Positions 24,782 through 35,027 are shown, numbered from the stretch's first letter. The stretch: DNA of 64,000 nucleotides from Temperatibacter sp965603205 (GCA_965603205.1 CBFDCC010000010.1:32206-96205), one strand, 5' to 3'. Numbers and translations: made by a program. The notes: generated from the sequence alone by a model not told the origin.

Positions 24782-27220
24782 TTAGGCCTTGCGAACAAAA
24801 TTATCCATGATGCTTTTATCGCCTGACTTTTCAAAGGCAACTTGCAACTTAGTACCATTAATTTCTTCAATGTTGCCATAGCCAAATTTTTCATGGAAAA
24901 CGCGTTCTCCAATAGTATATTTGCTGGTAGCTTTTTTCTTGGGGGCGGCCTTCTTCTGCGAAGTCGCCTTAAACCTATTACGCGGATCACCCTTGGGAAT
25001 AACTTCTGGTTTATTCCAACTGCCGCGATATTCATTATCCTTAAAGCTACTGGTACCATAATCCTTATAACCAGATTTAGACTTTGGACTAGATTCTATG
25101 TTTGGCGTACGCTCATATTTGCTTTGATAGTCACTACTGCCCCAGTTGTCATCATACTCAGGCTTTTTAAATCTATTCTGTGAACCATAAATACCAGAAC
25201 TAGCCTCAATTTCAATATGGGCCTCAGGTAATTCCTCGATGAAACGACTTGGCATACAGCTTTGCCACTGGCCAAATATTTGGCGGGTTCCTGCGTGGGA
25301 GATATAGGCTTTTACTCGAGCGCGGGTAATGCCTACATAGGCAAGACGGCGTTCTTCTTCTAATGCTTTATGGCCTATTTCATTCATAGCTCGTTCACTA
25401 GGGAATAATTTTTCTTCCCATCCAGCAAGAAATACATGATCAAACTCAAGGCCCTTTGCCGCGTGGAATGTCATGATGGTGGCTTTATCCTGATCTGTAT
25501 TTTTTTCATTTTCCATGACTAATGAAACATGCTCTAAAAATTCAGCCAAACTATCATATTGATCAAGAGCAGAAACCATTTCTTTCAAATTCTCAATACG
25601 GCCTTCCGCTTTAACATCTTTTTTAGCTACGTCATCTTGGTGCATCTGTAGATAACCGCTCTCTTCTAAAACAGTCTGTAGTAATTCTTTCGGCGACATA
25701 TTGTGTGACAGCGCTCTCCAGCGATCAAAATCAGCTAATAGGCTGGTTAAACTTGTAGAGGCTTTACCTTTAATCAGGTTAACTGAATTTGCATGATGAA
25801 CAGCGTATCCCATTGTGATGCCTTGTTCTCTACCAAGAACATGTAGCTTTTGAATGCTTGCTTTGCCAATGCCTCGTTTGGGTTGGTTCACAATTCTTTC
25901 AAAGGCAAGGTCATCATTTGGTTGGGCAATGACACGTAGATAAGCTAAGGCATCACGTATTTCAGCGCGCTCGTAAAAACGTGGGCCGCCGACAACGCGG
26001 TAAGGTATGCCTAGTGTGAGAAATCGTTCCTCAAATTCGCGCATTTGAGCACCTGTGCGCACAAGGATTGCGACTTCCTTTAGATTTACTTGTTTGGTCT
26101 GAAGTGATTCTATTTCATCACAGACAACGCGGGCTTCTTCTGGCCCGTCCCACACGCCGCGCACCATAACTTTTTCACCATCACCAGAATCAGTCCATAG
26201 GGTTTTACCTAATCTGCCTTGGTTGGTCGCGATGAGGGATGATGCTGCCGCAAGGATATGACCTGTAGAGCGGTAATTTTGCTCAAGTCGCACGACTTTT
26301 GCGCCAGGGAAATCATCTGAGAAACGCAGGATGTTGCCAACCTCTGCGCCGCGCCAACCGTATATACTTTGGTCATCATCGCCAACGCAGCAAACATTGT
26401 GATTCTTTTGCGCCAGCAGTCGTAGCCATAAATATTGCGCTACGTTTGTATCTTGGTACTCGTCGACTAACATATATTTAAATTGGTTATGATACTGTGC
26501 CAATATATCTGGATTATCCTGAAATAGCTTTATACACAACATGATCAGGTCACCAAAATCTGTGGCGTTTATCATCTTCAGCTGATCTTGATAGGCTTTA
26601 TATAATTTAACACCTTTACCCTCAGCGTAGGAGAAACCCTCGTTTTCTGGAATTTTATCAGGTGTTAACGCTTTGTTTTTCCAGCGATCAATAAGCCCTG
26701 CAAGCTGTTTGGCAGGCCAGCGTTTATCATCTATGCCTTCTAATTTTACCAACTGCTTTAATAGGCGTAATTGATCGTCCATATCCAAAATAGTGAAGTT
26801 TGATTGCAGACCTAATCTATCTGCGTGGCGGCGTAATATCTTAACGCAAATGCTGTGAAAGGTACCGATCCACATGCCTTCAATGGGGCGACCTAATACC
26901 TGTGTGACACGGTGTTGCATTTCTTTTGAGGCTTTGTTGGTAAAGGTCACCGCTAGTATATTCCACGGTGCAGCGCGGCCTGTCGCTAGCAAGTGGCCCA
27001 AGCGTGTGGTTAGAACCCTTGTTTTACCTGTTCCAGCCCCTGCAAGCACTAGCAAAGGGCCGTCAACAGCAAGAACAGCCTCTAGCTGCGGCTCGTTGAG
27101 ACCTTCTAGATAATTAGGGGCATGTGATGGGGCCACGTTCTGGTCAGCAGGACGCGCATCTCCACCTGTTGGCGGTGCCATTTTATCTAAATCATCTAGG
27201 TCAAAGGAATCGCTCGGCAT
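24782..27220 (-). CDS. UvrD/PcrA/Rep family DNA helicase
   Basis: 812 residues. Superfamily 1A motifs in order: Walker A GAGTGKTRVLTTRL (residue about 61), TFTNKASKEM, Walker B MLVDEYQDTN, GDDDQSIYGWRGA, LEQNYRST, TFHAAKGLEFDHVFLAGW and YVGITRAR. Residues about 665-760 are a Tyr/Ser/Lys-rich low-complexity linker before a C-terminal Tudor-like domain (YTIGERVFHEKFGYGNIEEI), as in PcrA/UvrD. It is a 3'-5' helicase for mismatch and excision repair and for removing RNA polymerase or RecA. UvrD and PcrA cannot be told apart from sequence alone here. Confidence 0.95.
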   Translation of the reverse strand: MPSDSFDLDDLDKMAPPTGGDARPADQNVAPSHAPNYLEGLNEPQLEAVLAVDGPLLVLAGAGTGKTRVLTTRLGHLLATGRAAPWNILAVTFTNKASKEMQHRVTQVLGRPIEGMWIGTFHSICVKILRRHADRLGLQSNFTILDMDDQLRLLKQLVKLEGIDDKRWPAKQLAGLIDRWKNKALTPDKIPENEGFSYAEGKGVKLYKAYQDQLKMINATDFGDLIMLCIKLFQDNPDILAQYHNQFKYMLVDEYQDTNVAQYLWLRLLAQKNHNVCCVGDDDQSIYGWRGAEVGNILRFSDDFPGAKVVRLEQNYRSTGHILAAASSLIATNQGRLGKTLWTDSGDGEKVMVRGVWDGPEEARVVCDEIESLQTKQVNLKEVAILVRTGAQMREFEERFLTLGIPYRVVGGPRFYERAEIRDALAYLRVIAQPNDDLAFERIVNQPKRGIGKASIQKLHVLGREQGITMGYAVHHANSVNLIKGKASTSLTSLLADFDRWRALSHNMSPKELLQTVLEESGYLQMHQDDVAKKDVKAEGRIENLKEMVSALDQYDSLAEFLEHVSLVMENEKNTDQDKATIMTFHAAKGLEFDHVFLAGWEEKLFPSERAMNEIGHKALEEERRLAYVGITRARVKAYISHAGTRQIFGQWQSCMPSRFIEELPEAHIEIEASSGIYGSQNRFKKPEYDDNWGSSDYQSKYERTPNIESSPKSKSGYKDYGTSSFKDNEYRGSWNKPEVIPKGDPRNRFKATSQKKAAPKKKATSKYTIGERVFHEKFGYGNIEEINGTKLQVAFEKSGDKSIMDNFVRKA

Positions 27221-27261
27221 AGCCAGATATATCTTTCGGTAAGGAGTGGAAGCAATTTATA

Positions 27262-29085
27262 TTAGGCTTTTGGCCCAACACGGCGGTCATGTCCATAGCT
27301 TTCAAGTAAAGCACGGTTATATTCTGCCATAACGTCTTGACGACGGATAACACCGATAAGAGAAGGGCTAGTTTGGCTCTCTAAAACAGGTAATTCACGT
27401 TCGCCACTCGATTCCATTAACTGCATGGTAGATTCCATCGTATCATTGGCGAATATGGTGGTAGGGGAGCGTTCACATAATTCGCCAACGGTGGCTGATG
27501 AATGCTCATCAAGCTCACTTTGTGATATGGGGAACATATGAAAATTCATCACACCAACCATTTTCCCTGTTTGGTCCGTTACAATTAAATTTCCACCTTC
27601 TTGAGAAATCAGCAAATCTTTCGCGTCTTCTTGTGTTGCATTTTCTTGAATGGTGAAAAAGTCACGAGTCATATGCTCAAATACTTTTGCAGATTTTAAT
27701 AGATAGGTGGCACGACCACCCGATAAGTGAATACCGCTGTTTTCTAACTGCATATGAAAAAAGCTGCTGGTATAGAACATATTAGTGAACATGGTGGCAA
27801 TGGCCGAAGCAATCATAACGGCGATGGTGACGCTATAGTCACTGGTGATTTCAAAGACGATTAACATAGTTGAGATAGGCGCTCCAAGCACGGCGGAAGC
27901 TACCGCGCCCATGCCCACAATTGCATATAAACCAGGGTCAGAAGCCATGCCTGGCATTATCTGCGCCACGATCAGGCCAAATATGCCACCAGTCATGGCG
28001 CCGATGAATAAACTTGGACTAAATACGCCGCCACCAAAGCGACTGCCTAGTGTGATGGCAACAGCAACGATCTTAGCTATTACGAGTGTTGCTAAGAAAG
28101 TTAAATCGTATGATCCCTTGAGGGCGTTAGAAGTTGCCTCATACCCAACTGATAGAATTTCAGGAATTTGTACAGCTAGAACACTCAATAATATACTGCC
28201 AATAACAGGATGAAGCCAGTAGGGTATCTTGGTGATACTATTACGGATTTTATCAGCTAAGTTCATACTGGCCATAAAGGCAATAGCGCTAAGAGCTGAG
28301 GCAATGCCAAGAATGAAAAAGGCGGGAAATTCCCAATTGCTGACAATATGATAGTCAGGCAAGCTAAAAGCAGGGAAATCGCCAAGATGAACACGGCTGA
28401 TAATGGTGCCGATAATCGCGGATATAACAACGGGTGTGAATGCATGTAGTGCGTAGTGGCCAATAATGACTTCTAAGGCAAAAAACACACCAGCTAACGG
28501 GGCATTAAATGACGCAGCAACGGCGGCCGCGACACCGCATCCCAGTATTGTACGCGCCAGTGCAGCTGATAAGCCTAATTTACGGGCTATGCTGCTGGCA
28601 AGTGTTGCACCTAGATGCACAACAGGGCCCTCACGTCCTGCAGAGGCGCCAGTACCCAATGACATAATAGTGGTAATTGCACTGGCTATGCCTGTTTTGA
28701 AATTAATATTACCTTCTCTCAGTGCGGCGGCTTCTATGACGTGGGCCACACTATGGGGGCGATTGTCAGGTATGAAGTGTAACAACTGTCCAACGATTAT
28801 ACCGCCGAGGATCAAGGCGCCCGTGATATGCCACCATGGTAAGCTATGCGCCGTCGTTGCTAGCATACTCTCGCTAGTGCCGTAAAAAAGAACAACAATG
28901 CTATCAATGGCGAGGTAAAAACCAATAGCACCATAGCCACATACTACACCCGTAACTACAGCAAGCAACATCAGGGTCCAATGTTCATTGTGCCCAGATT
29001 TATAAAGCAATGATTTGAACTTACTCCTTAAGGATAAGTCACTATCAGTGTTCGTTTGCGTTTTATGGTTGTCTCTAGAACTCAT
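27262..29085 (-). CDS. ClC family chloride channel or transporter with CBS domains
   Basis: 607 residues from the ATG at 29085 (TAGGGGA site upstream); the frame to 29166 adds 27 residues without support. The core shows about ten to twelve helices, the GREGP motif (ASAGREGPVVHLGA) and GGGVFSPSLFIGA. The GSGIP selectivity motif is replaced by RPHSVAHV, as in the ClcB-like branch whose anion selectivity is less known. The GREGP glutamate (gating) is present. The C-terminus carries two CBS domains (about 460-590; ERELPVLESQTSPSLIGVIRRQD) that may bind nucleotides. It is an inner-membrane protein. Confidence 0.93.
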   Translation of the reverse strand: MSSRDNHKTQTNTDSDLSLRSKFKSLLYKSGHNEHWTLMLLAVVTGVVCGYGAIGFYLAIDSIVVLFYGTSESMLATTAHSLPWWHITGALILGGIIVGQLLHFIPDNRPHSVAHVIEAAALREGNINFKTGIASAITTIMSLGTGASAGREGPVVHLGATLASSIARKLGLSAALARTILGCGVAAAVAASFNAPLAGVFFALEVIIGHYALHAFTPVVISAIIGTIISRVHLGDFPAFSLPDYHIVSNWEFPAFFILGIASALSAIAFMASMNLADKIRNSITKIPYWLHPVIGSILLSVLAVQIPEILSVGYEATSNALKGSYDLTFLATLVIAKIVAVAITLGSRFGGGVFSPSLFIGAMTGGIFGLIVAQIMPGMASDPGLYAIVGMGAVASAVLGAPISTMLIVFEITSDYSVTIAVMIASAIATMFTNMFYTSSFFHMQLENSGIHLSGGRATYLLKSAKVFEHMTRDFFTIQENATQEDAKDLLISQEGGNLIVTDQTGKMVGVMNFHMFPISQSELDEHSSATVGELCERSPTTIFANDTMESTMQLMESSGERELPVLESQTSPSLIGVIRRQDVMAEYNRALLESYGHDRRVGPKA

Positions 29086-29306
29086 AAATCCCCTATTTAT
29101 ATTGCAGTAATAATATACAAATGGTTTAGCAACTTTCGATGTTAGTGCCAACAATTCATGTGACAAATGTGAAAATATTGGTTTAATGGTGCTAATTACG
29201 ACACAATAATGAGCTATAAAATGTTAGATCAAGGCTTAAATGCTTGAAATAATAGTAATATTAGTCTCATTAACTCTCGAATGAATAAGATGAAGGCAAT
29301 AGGGTA

Positions 29307-32300
29307 ATGAGTGGATCAAAGCGTAAAGCATTAATGGGTGTTGCTAGTGTGGTCACCCTAATTTTACTGGTAGCACTTATAGTGCCTTTATTTATTGACT
29401 GGAATAAATACCGCAGTGAAATCTCGACTATTATTAGTGATAATACTGGGCTAAATGTTGACCTTACTGGTGAAATTACAGCTAGTTTTTTCCCCAGTCC
29501 ACAGGTCAAAGTTAAATCTATCATTATGCGCGCATCTGATAATGAAGATGAGGCTGGCACTACTATTGCCAAGGTCGCTTCTATTAGCATTACCCTAGAT
29601 GGCGGCGATTTAATCAGTGGTGTAATCACACCTAGCGATCTTTCTCTTAAGGGCCTTGATATAGTTTTAACCGAGGATGAAAGCGGAACATGGGGGTTAA
29701 AGGGCTATGTCCCTCCAGTAGAAAAGGTCAAAGATGACAATGAAGCAGATACTACAGTTACTCCATTTTCTCTGACTACACATTTAAATTTGAGAAAGAG
29801 CCAAATATTATTTCAACCTCATAAAGCTGAACCCTTTGCCTTGGTTATTGATAAATTACGCGTTGATGGAACTATCCCTAATGGCCCTGTTGATATTAGC
29901 TCAACTGTATTACTTCGTGATGTGCCGCTTAAAATTGTTGGTAAAATTCAACCAGTTCATGGCAAGGACGATCTGTCGGCTCGTCTTGAGGTGAAATTAC
30001 CATCGGGCAAAGTTGAATTTTCAGGCCGTCTAAATGAAGATATGCAGCTTAATAATGGCCGTATAGTATTTAGTGGTAAATCTCTTGGTACTGCCATCAA
30101 TAGTATCATGGTGCTCGCGAATTCTAGTACCCAAGTCTTTGGGGGAAAGCATGCCTTTGCCTTTGATACACAGGTAGAGCGCACTGATACAGGTTATAGC
30201 GTGAACGCGAGGCGCCTACAACTGGCCGATACAAAAGGAACCGCTACAGTCACCTATAATCGGGCTGAGGGAGAGAATAGAGCAGCATTTGATAGTGTTA
30301 TCCGCATTGGTGTTTTGGATGTTGATCTGTGGAGTGATATGAAATTTATCAGCCCAGAGATAAGGCAAGACGTAGATCAATCAGATGCCACAGTTAAATC
30401 ACCTGAGCCATTAGTGATACCGTTACTCGGTAAGGTCACTCTATCTATTGAGGGTATTAAATACCGTGAGAGTCAAATCCAACAGGTTGAAAGTACTATA
30501 TCTATATTACCGAATCGTATCGGCCTTGAAAGCGCCAAAGCACTTTTGCCTGGTGGATCGCAATTTACTACATCTGGTAGTTATATCCTGAAAAACAGCC
30601 ATTTCAGCGGTAAATTTGATTTTAAATCAGCTAACCCCCGTAAATTATTACAGTGGCAAGGCATTGAAATACCAAGCACATTAGCTGAGGGTCGCCTGTC
30701 CACCTTGGCGTTGAAAAGCTCAGCCTTTAGCATTAATCAAACCGATTTCCGCCTCGGACAACTCTTTGCAAAGGTCGATGCAATACCGCTCAGCGGTGAT
30801 GTCAGGGGTGACTTAACCACAGGTAAGCTAACAAAATTACATCTTAAGATTGGTGATGTTAATCTAGATAGCTATTTAGCGGCAAATGATGAACCAACTA
30901 CAGACCCTATTATACCGATGGTATTAATGGGACTAGATACATTAGGGGCCGACGCCAATATTCAGTTAAAATCACTGCATACAGCTAATCAGACGCTGAA
31001 AAACATCATTGTGCAAACACAAGCGAGCGATAGAACAGTTAACGTGCAAAAAATATCAGCAAGAGTTGGAAAGAAAGCCGCGCTAAAAATTGTAGGAAAA
31101 ATTGATAAATCTGATGAGGCTGGTTCTACTATAGCTGACACCGATTTAACCATTGATTTGGTGGCTTTTAATCTACGTGATTTTGTTAAAATACCAGCGC
31201 TTAAACCGCTAAAACCAGTAACGGGTAAAATTGTTATAGCTGGTCCACTGGGTGATATGCGTATAAAGGGCGATTTTAAAGAGAGGCGCGGTAGTATCTC
31301 GATGTCTGGGCGCCTCGGGTTAGATGATATTACGCCTGTTTTTTATGATATGCAGGGTAAAATAACCCATGATGATTTAAGGCCGTTTATACGACAAGCC
31401 ACAGGGCAAAAGCTGCGCAAACCAATGAATGTTGATCTGATACTAGCGGTGGCGAAAGCTGTGGATAAGAAGAAAAGCCAGATACATACTACTGGTACTG
31501 TGTGGGGTGGTCAGATCAATAGTAAAGTGGTTGTTGGTGATACGCTGGATAGCGTTGAATTCACCTTTGACCATAAGGAATTAAAAGGCCTGATGCCGCC
31601 AGAAGTAAAGGCACTGCTTGTGTCAGAGAAAACCCTAGCGGGCGCTGTTGGCTTTAAGCTCACAAATAGGGGTGGCACCTACGTGATTAGCAATGCTAAT
31701 TTTAATGTGGGAAAAACAGGGGTTAAAGGTAGCTTGAAAATAAGCCCTGATAACAGGTTTAGCGGTAATTTAGTTGCGCGTAATTGGCATATAAACCCCA
31801 GCCATAAAAAGGGTAGAGCCCCTTCTAAGGCACCATATAATGAGAGCGACACCCCTGCAATATTTGGTCAGGTTTCGCTAAAGCTACTTAATTCAAATAT
31901 CTACAGCCAAAATATCAATACGCGAAAGGCTAATCTAAAGCTTGATGGCCATACATATCATTTAACAATGGATGATGCAGACCTGAACGGCAAACCCCTC
32001 ACTGCGGATATCAAGGCTACTATTGGCAAAACTATGAATTTTGACGGTACCTTAAAAGCAGATAACTTGGATGTTGGCGGCTTGTTAAAGGTAATGGATT
32101 ATACCAGCGTGGTTAAGGGGCGCTTTAAAGCTGATATTGCGTTGACTGGATCAGGTGCGACCCAAGAAGAGTTGATGAAGTCGGTGAATGGTCGTGGTCT
32201 GGTATCAGGCCAAGGTGGCGTGCTAAACTTTGTTAATCCTATGAAGCTAATGAGCGATATCAAATCAGCCTCAACTGTTACAGGCTTTCTGAGTGGTTTA

Positions 32301-32894
32301 AAAGGCAGTCTATCAGAGGGTGAAACACCTGCTGATAATTTCACCTTCCGCTTTACGATGAATGATGGCGTTATGTTGGTAGAAGAATTTTTAAGTCAGG
32401 GTGATTGGGGTAAATTATCACTTGATGGTCAAATTCACCCCGCTAATAACACAATGGCACTCAAGGGCGGCCTAGATCTAAAAGGTGTGAAAGACATTCC
32501 CCACATACCTGTGGATTACAGTGGTTTAATTTACGCGCCGCAATCTAACTGGAAAACTGATGCTCTACAAAAAATTATGCAGAGCGAAGTCACGCGAAAA
32601 TTGCGCACAAGCTTAGGTAAGAAATTAACGGGTGGCAGCGAGGGTGATAGTGGTGGCCCAGCTGGTTCTGTCTTTAAACGCGCTATCGTCTCTCTGACCA
32701 AGAAAAAAGATGCGGCTGAAAAAGCACAAATGCTTGTTACTAAAAAACCTAGTGGACAAATGCCGAAACCGAAAGCGGCTAAAACAGCGGCTGAGAAGGC
32801 TGCCGCGAAGAAAAAACGTCAAAAGAAAAAGAAAGCTGCTGCCAAGAAGGCCGCCGCTAAGAAGGCTGCTGCTAAAAAAGAGGGTGATAGTTAG
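29307..32894 (+). CDS. AsmA family envelope protein
   Basis: 1195 residues. A single N-terminal helix (VASVVTLILLVALIVPLF, residues about 12-29) is followed by FIDWNKYRSEISTIISDNTGLNVDLTGEI, the AsmA start. A long periplasmic beta-rich part follows, then the conserved C-terminal region (VNGRGLVSGQGGVLNFVNPMKLM, ADNFTFRFTMNDGVM). AsmA-like proteins are thought to bridge the membranes and carry phospholipids to the outer membrane. The last 60 residues are unusual: a Lys/Ala-rich tail of repeating KKAAAKKA blocks, as in histone H1-like tails. Monocistronic; a palindromic element follows the stop. Confidence 0.9.
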   Translation: MSGSKRKALMGVASVVTLILLVALIVPLFIDWNKYRSEISTIISDNTGLNVDLTGEITASFFPSPQVKVKSIIMRASDNEDEAGTTIAKVASISITLDGGDLISGVITPSDLSLKGLDIVLTEDESGTWGLKGYVPPVEKVKDDNEADTTVTPFSLTTHLNLRKSQILFQPHKAEPFALVIDKLRVDGTIPNGPVDISSTVLLRDVPLKIVGKIQPVHGKDDLSARLEVKLPSGKVEFSGRLNEDMQLNNGRIVFSGKSLGTAINSIMVLANSSTQVFGGKHAFAFDTQVERTDTGYSVNARRLQLADTKGTATVTYNRAEGENRAAFDSVIRIGVLDVDLWSDMKFISPEIRQDVDQSDATVKSPEPLVIPLLGKVTLSIEGIKYRESQIQQVESTISILPNRIGLESAKALLPGGSQFTTSGSYILKNSHFSGKFDFKSANPRKLLQWQGIEIPSTLAEGRLSTLALKSSAFSINQTDFRLGQLFAKVDAIPLSGDVRGDLTTGKLTKLHLKIGDVNLDSYLAANDEPTTDPIIPMVLMGLDTLGADANIQLKSLHTANQTLKNIIVQTQASDRTVNVQKISARVGKKAALKIVGKIDKSDEAGSTIADTDLTIDLVAFNLRDFVKIPALKPLKPVTGKIVIAGPLGDMRIKGDFKERRGSISMSGRLGLDDITPVFYDMQGKITHDDLRPFIRQATGQKLRKPMNVDLILAVAKAVDKKKSQIHTTGTVWGGQINSKVVVGDTLDSVEFTFDHKELKGLMPPEVKALLVSEKTLAGAVGFKLTNRGGTYVISNANFNVGKTGVKGSLKISPDNRFSGNLVARNWHINPSHKKGRAPSKAPYNESDTPAIFGQVSLKLLNSNIYSQNINTRKANLKLDGHTYHLTMDDADLNGKPLTADIKATIGKTMNFDGTLKADNLDVGGLLKVMDYTSVVKGRFKADIALTGSGATQEELMKSVNGRGLVSGQGGVLNFVNPMKLMSDIKSASTVTGFLSGLKGSLSEGETPADNFTFRFTMNDGVMLVEEFLSQGDWGKLSLDGQIHPANNTMALKGGLDLKGVKDIPHIPVDYSGLIYAPQSNWKTDALQKIMQSEVTRKLRTSLGKKLTGGSEGDSGGPAGSVFKRAIVSLTKKKDAAEKAQMLVTKKPSGQMPKPKAAKTAAEKAAAKKKRQKKKKAAAKKAAAKKAAAKKEGDS

Positions 32895-32916
32895 TCTTTC
32901 TCTAGTTCGTCATTCG

Positions 32917-32995
32917 ACGACTTGATCGGCGAACCCATTTTGATACTTGAGTAAGGGGTATACATAGACTCACCGATCAAGTAGGTGATTGACGA
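32917..32995. repeat. palindromic intergenic element (REP-like)
   Basis: TCGTCATTCGACGACTTGAT plus CGGCGA (32917-32942) is mirrored by 32970-32995 with four central mismatches; the core ACTTGATCGG/CCGATCAAGT (32930-32939, 32973-32982) is perfect. It lies between the convergent asmA and RHH genes. The core resembles the widespread alphaproteobacterial repeat with GATCAAGTCGGG, but no second copy was seen here. Confidence 0.6.
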
Positions 32996-33022
32996 TGTTG
33001 TATTTGATTTAGAGGAAGTGCT

Positions 33023-33259
33023 TTAAATGCTCTTCATCTTGCTCTCTAAATTCTGCAACACAAACACCCGTATGGCACCCGATAGCGACCCAGTGCGCGC
33101 CTCGTCAATGCGGCGTATAAGCTCGTTTATTGAGGTGTCTTCTTCTGCTGCTATGGCGGTGAAATGTGTCCAAAACCCAACTTCCACTGATATGCTTGTT
33201 CTGTGACCCGCGATGGTCACAGAATGTTTTTTAAGCTTAGTTTTAGGTAGGTCTAACAT
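33023..33259 (-). CDS. ribbon-helix-helix domain protein
   Basis: 78 residues. A short beta strand (KKHSVTIAGHRTSISVEVGFW) is followed by two helices (WTHFTAIAAEEDTSINELIRRIDEAR and LSGAIRVFVLQNLESKM). This is the pattern of the RHH_4 family found after fumarase genes in alphaproteobacteria. It probably acts as a small DNA-binding dimer, target unknown. It lies two bases after the fumarase stop in the same direction. The intervening DUF4169 gene seen in many relatives is absent. Confidence 0.82.
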   Translation of the reverse strand: MLDLPKTKLKKHSVTIAGHRTSISVEVGFWTHFTAIAAEEDTSINELIRRIDEARTGSLSGAIRVFVLQNLESKMKSI

Positions 33260-33261
33260 GG

Positions 33262-34872
33262 CTACAGCGCTTTAAAGAAGTCATTGCCTTTATCATCAAC
33301 AACGATGAAGGCAGGGAAATCTTCTACATCGATTTTCCACACGGCTTCCATACCAAAGTCTTCAAAGTCATGGACCTCGACCTTTTTGATATTATTCAGC
33401 GCGAGGATAGCCGCTGGGCCACCGATAGAGCCAAGATAGAAACCATTATTTTCATTACAGGCATCAGTCACTTGTTTTGATCTGTTACCCTTAGCAAGGC
33501 TGATTAAGCTGCCGCCTAGTTTTTGGAACGGTCCGACAAAGCTATCCATACGGCCAGCGGTTGTTGGGCCAAAAGAACCTGATGTATAGCCTTCAGGCGT
33601 TTTAGCAGGGCCTGCGTAATAGATGATGTGATCCTTGAAATACTGAGGCATTTCACCGCCGTCTTCGATCATCTTTTGGATTTTTGCGTGCGCCATGTCA
33701 CGGGCAACAATAATGGTACCTGTTAAGCTTAGACGTGTCTTAATCGGATACTTAGTTAATTCAGCTAGGATATCTGCCATAGGACGGTTTAGATTAATCT
33801 TAACTACCTCTGCGCCTAAATGTTCATCAGTCACTTCTGGCTGATATTTAGCTGGATCAGTCTCTAACGCTTCAATGAAGATGCCTTCCTCTGTGATTTT
33901 TGCTTTGGCTTGACGGTCAGCAGAGCAGCTAACGCCGATACCAACAGGCAGGCTAGCACCGTGACGCGGCAAGCGGATAACCCGTACATCATGACAGAAA
34001 TATTTACCGCCGAACTGCGCGCCTAGGCCCATATTTTGAGTCATCTTATGGATTTTTTCTTCCATCTCAATGTCACGGAAAGCGCGGCCGGTTCTGTCCC
34101 CTGTTGTTGGTAAACCATCAAGATCACGGGCTGATGCCTTTTTAACGGTGGCTAAATTCATCTCAGCCGATAGGCCGCCGATAACGACAGCAAGGTGATA
34201 GGGCGGACAAGCCGCAGTGCCGAGTGATTTAATTTTTTCATCCAAAAGCTCTAGCATTTTATCTTCGCGTAGCGTGGATGGTGTTTGCTGGAATAGATAT
34301 GTTTTGTTCGCCGAACCACCGCCCTTTGCCATGCATAGAAAATGATACTCATTACCCTTGTCAGCATAAATATCGATCTGAGCAGGGGCATTGTTGCGGG
34401 TATTAATCTCTTCATACATGGATAGGGGGGCCATCTGACTGTAGCGTAGGTTTGTTTGTGTATAAGTATCAACCACGCCCTGTGTGAGGGCAGCAGCGTC
34501 ATCGCCATCAGTCCAGACATATTGTCCTTTTTTACCAACAACAATGGCTGTGCCTGTGTCTTGACAGCTAGGTAATACGCGACCAGCCGCGATATTGGCA
34601 TTTTTTAATAACTCACTAGCGACGAAATGGTCATTATCGCTGGCCTCGTCATCATCAAGGATATCAGCAAGCTGTTGTAAGTGACTAGGACGCAACAGAT
34701 GAGCGATATCAGCCATAGCTGTTTTACTAAGAAGCGTTAGGCCTTCATCTTCGACTTTAAGGATCTTTTTGCCATTCACCTCAATTGTTGAAACAAAATC
34801 GCTGGTAATTTTCCTATACTCTGTCTTATCTTCACCAAGTTGAAATAGTTTGCTGTATGTATATTCGCTCAT
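33262..34872 (-). CDS. fumarate hydratase class I
   Basis: 536 residues from the ATG at 34872 (MSEYTYSKLFQLGED); the extension to 34959 is not family-like. The three Cys positions expected for the 4Fe-4S cluster are in VLPSCQDTGTA, GTAACPPYHLAVVIGG and GIGVSCSADR. The C-terminal beta domain contains RDMAHAKIQKMIEDGG and SGSFGPTTAGRMDSFV. It is the single-chain FumA/FumB type (about 548 residues in E. coli) that hydrates fumarate to malate in the TCA cycle, and it is oxygen sensitive. It forms an operon with the RHH gene. Confidence 0.95.
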   Translation of the reverse strand: MSEYTYSKLFQLGEDKTEYRKITSDFVSTIEVNGKKILKVEDEGLTLLSKTAMADIAHLLRPSHLQQLADILDDDEASDNDHFVASELLKNANIAAGRVLPSCQDTGTAIVVGKKGQYVWTDGDDAAALTQGVVDTYTQTNLRYSQMAPLSMYEEINTRNNAPAQIDIYADKGNEYHFLCMAKGGGSANKTYLFQQTPSTLREDKMLELLDEKIKSLGTAACPPYHLAVVIGGLSAEMNLATVKKASARDLDGLPTTGDRTGRAFRDIEMEEKIHKMTQNMGLGAQFGGKYFCHDVRVIRLPRHGASLPVGIGVSCSADRQAKAKITEEGIFIEALETDPAKYQPEVTDEHLGAEVVKINLNRPMADILAELTKYPIKTRLSLTGTIIVARDMAHAKIQKMIEDGGEMPQYFKDHIIYYAGPAKTPEGYTSGSFGPTTAGRMDSFVGPFQKLGGSLISLAKGNRSKQVTDACNENNGFYLGSIGGPAAILALNNIKKVEVHDFEDFGMEAVWKIDVEDFPAFIVVDDKGNDFFKAL

Positions 34873-35027
34873 CACGTTTGATCCATTATATGTATCGTTA
34901 AATAATCTGATGTTCTTATACTCGTGTTCTGTGGTCGCTGCCAGTGGTAAATGAGGCAATGCCTGAGTTTTTTATAGGTGTAAAAATGCTGAAAATATTG
35001 TAACTTTTATCAGCTAAGGAGAATGGC

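Noticed and set aside
32760..32890. A/G-rich repeats at the asmA end
   Set aside because: They encode the in-frame KKAAAKKA tail and are explained as coding.
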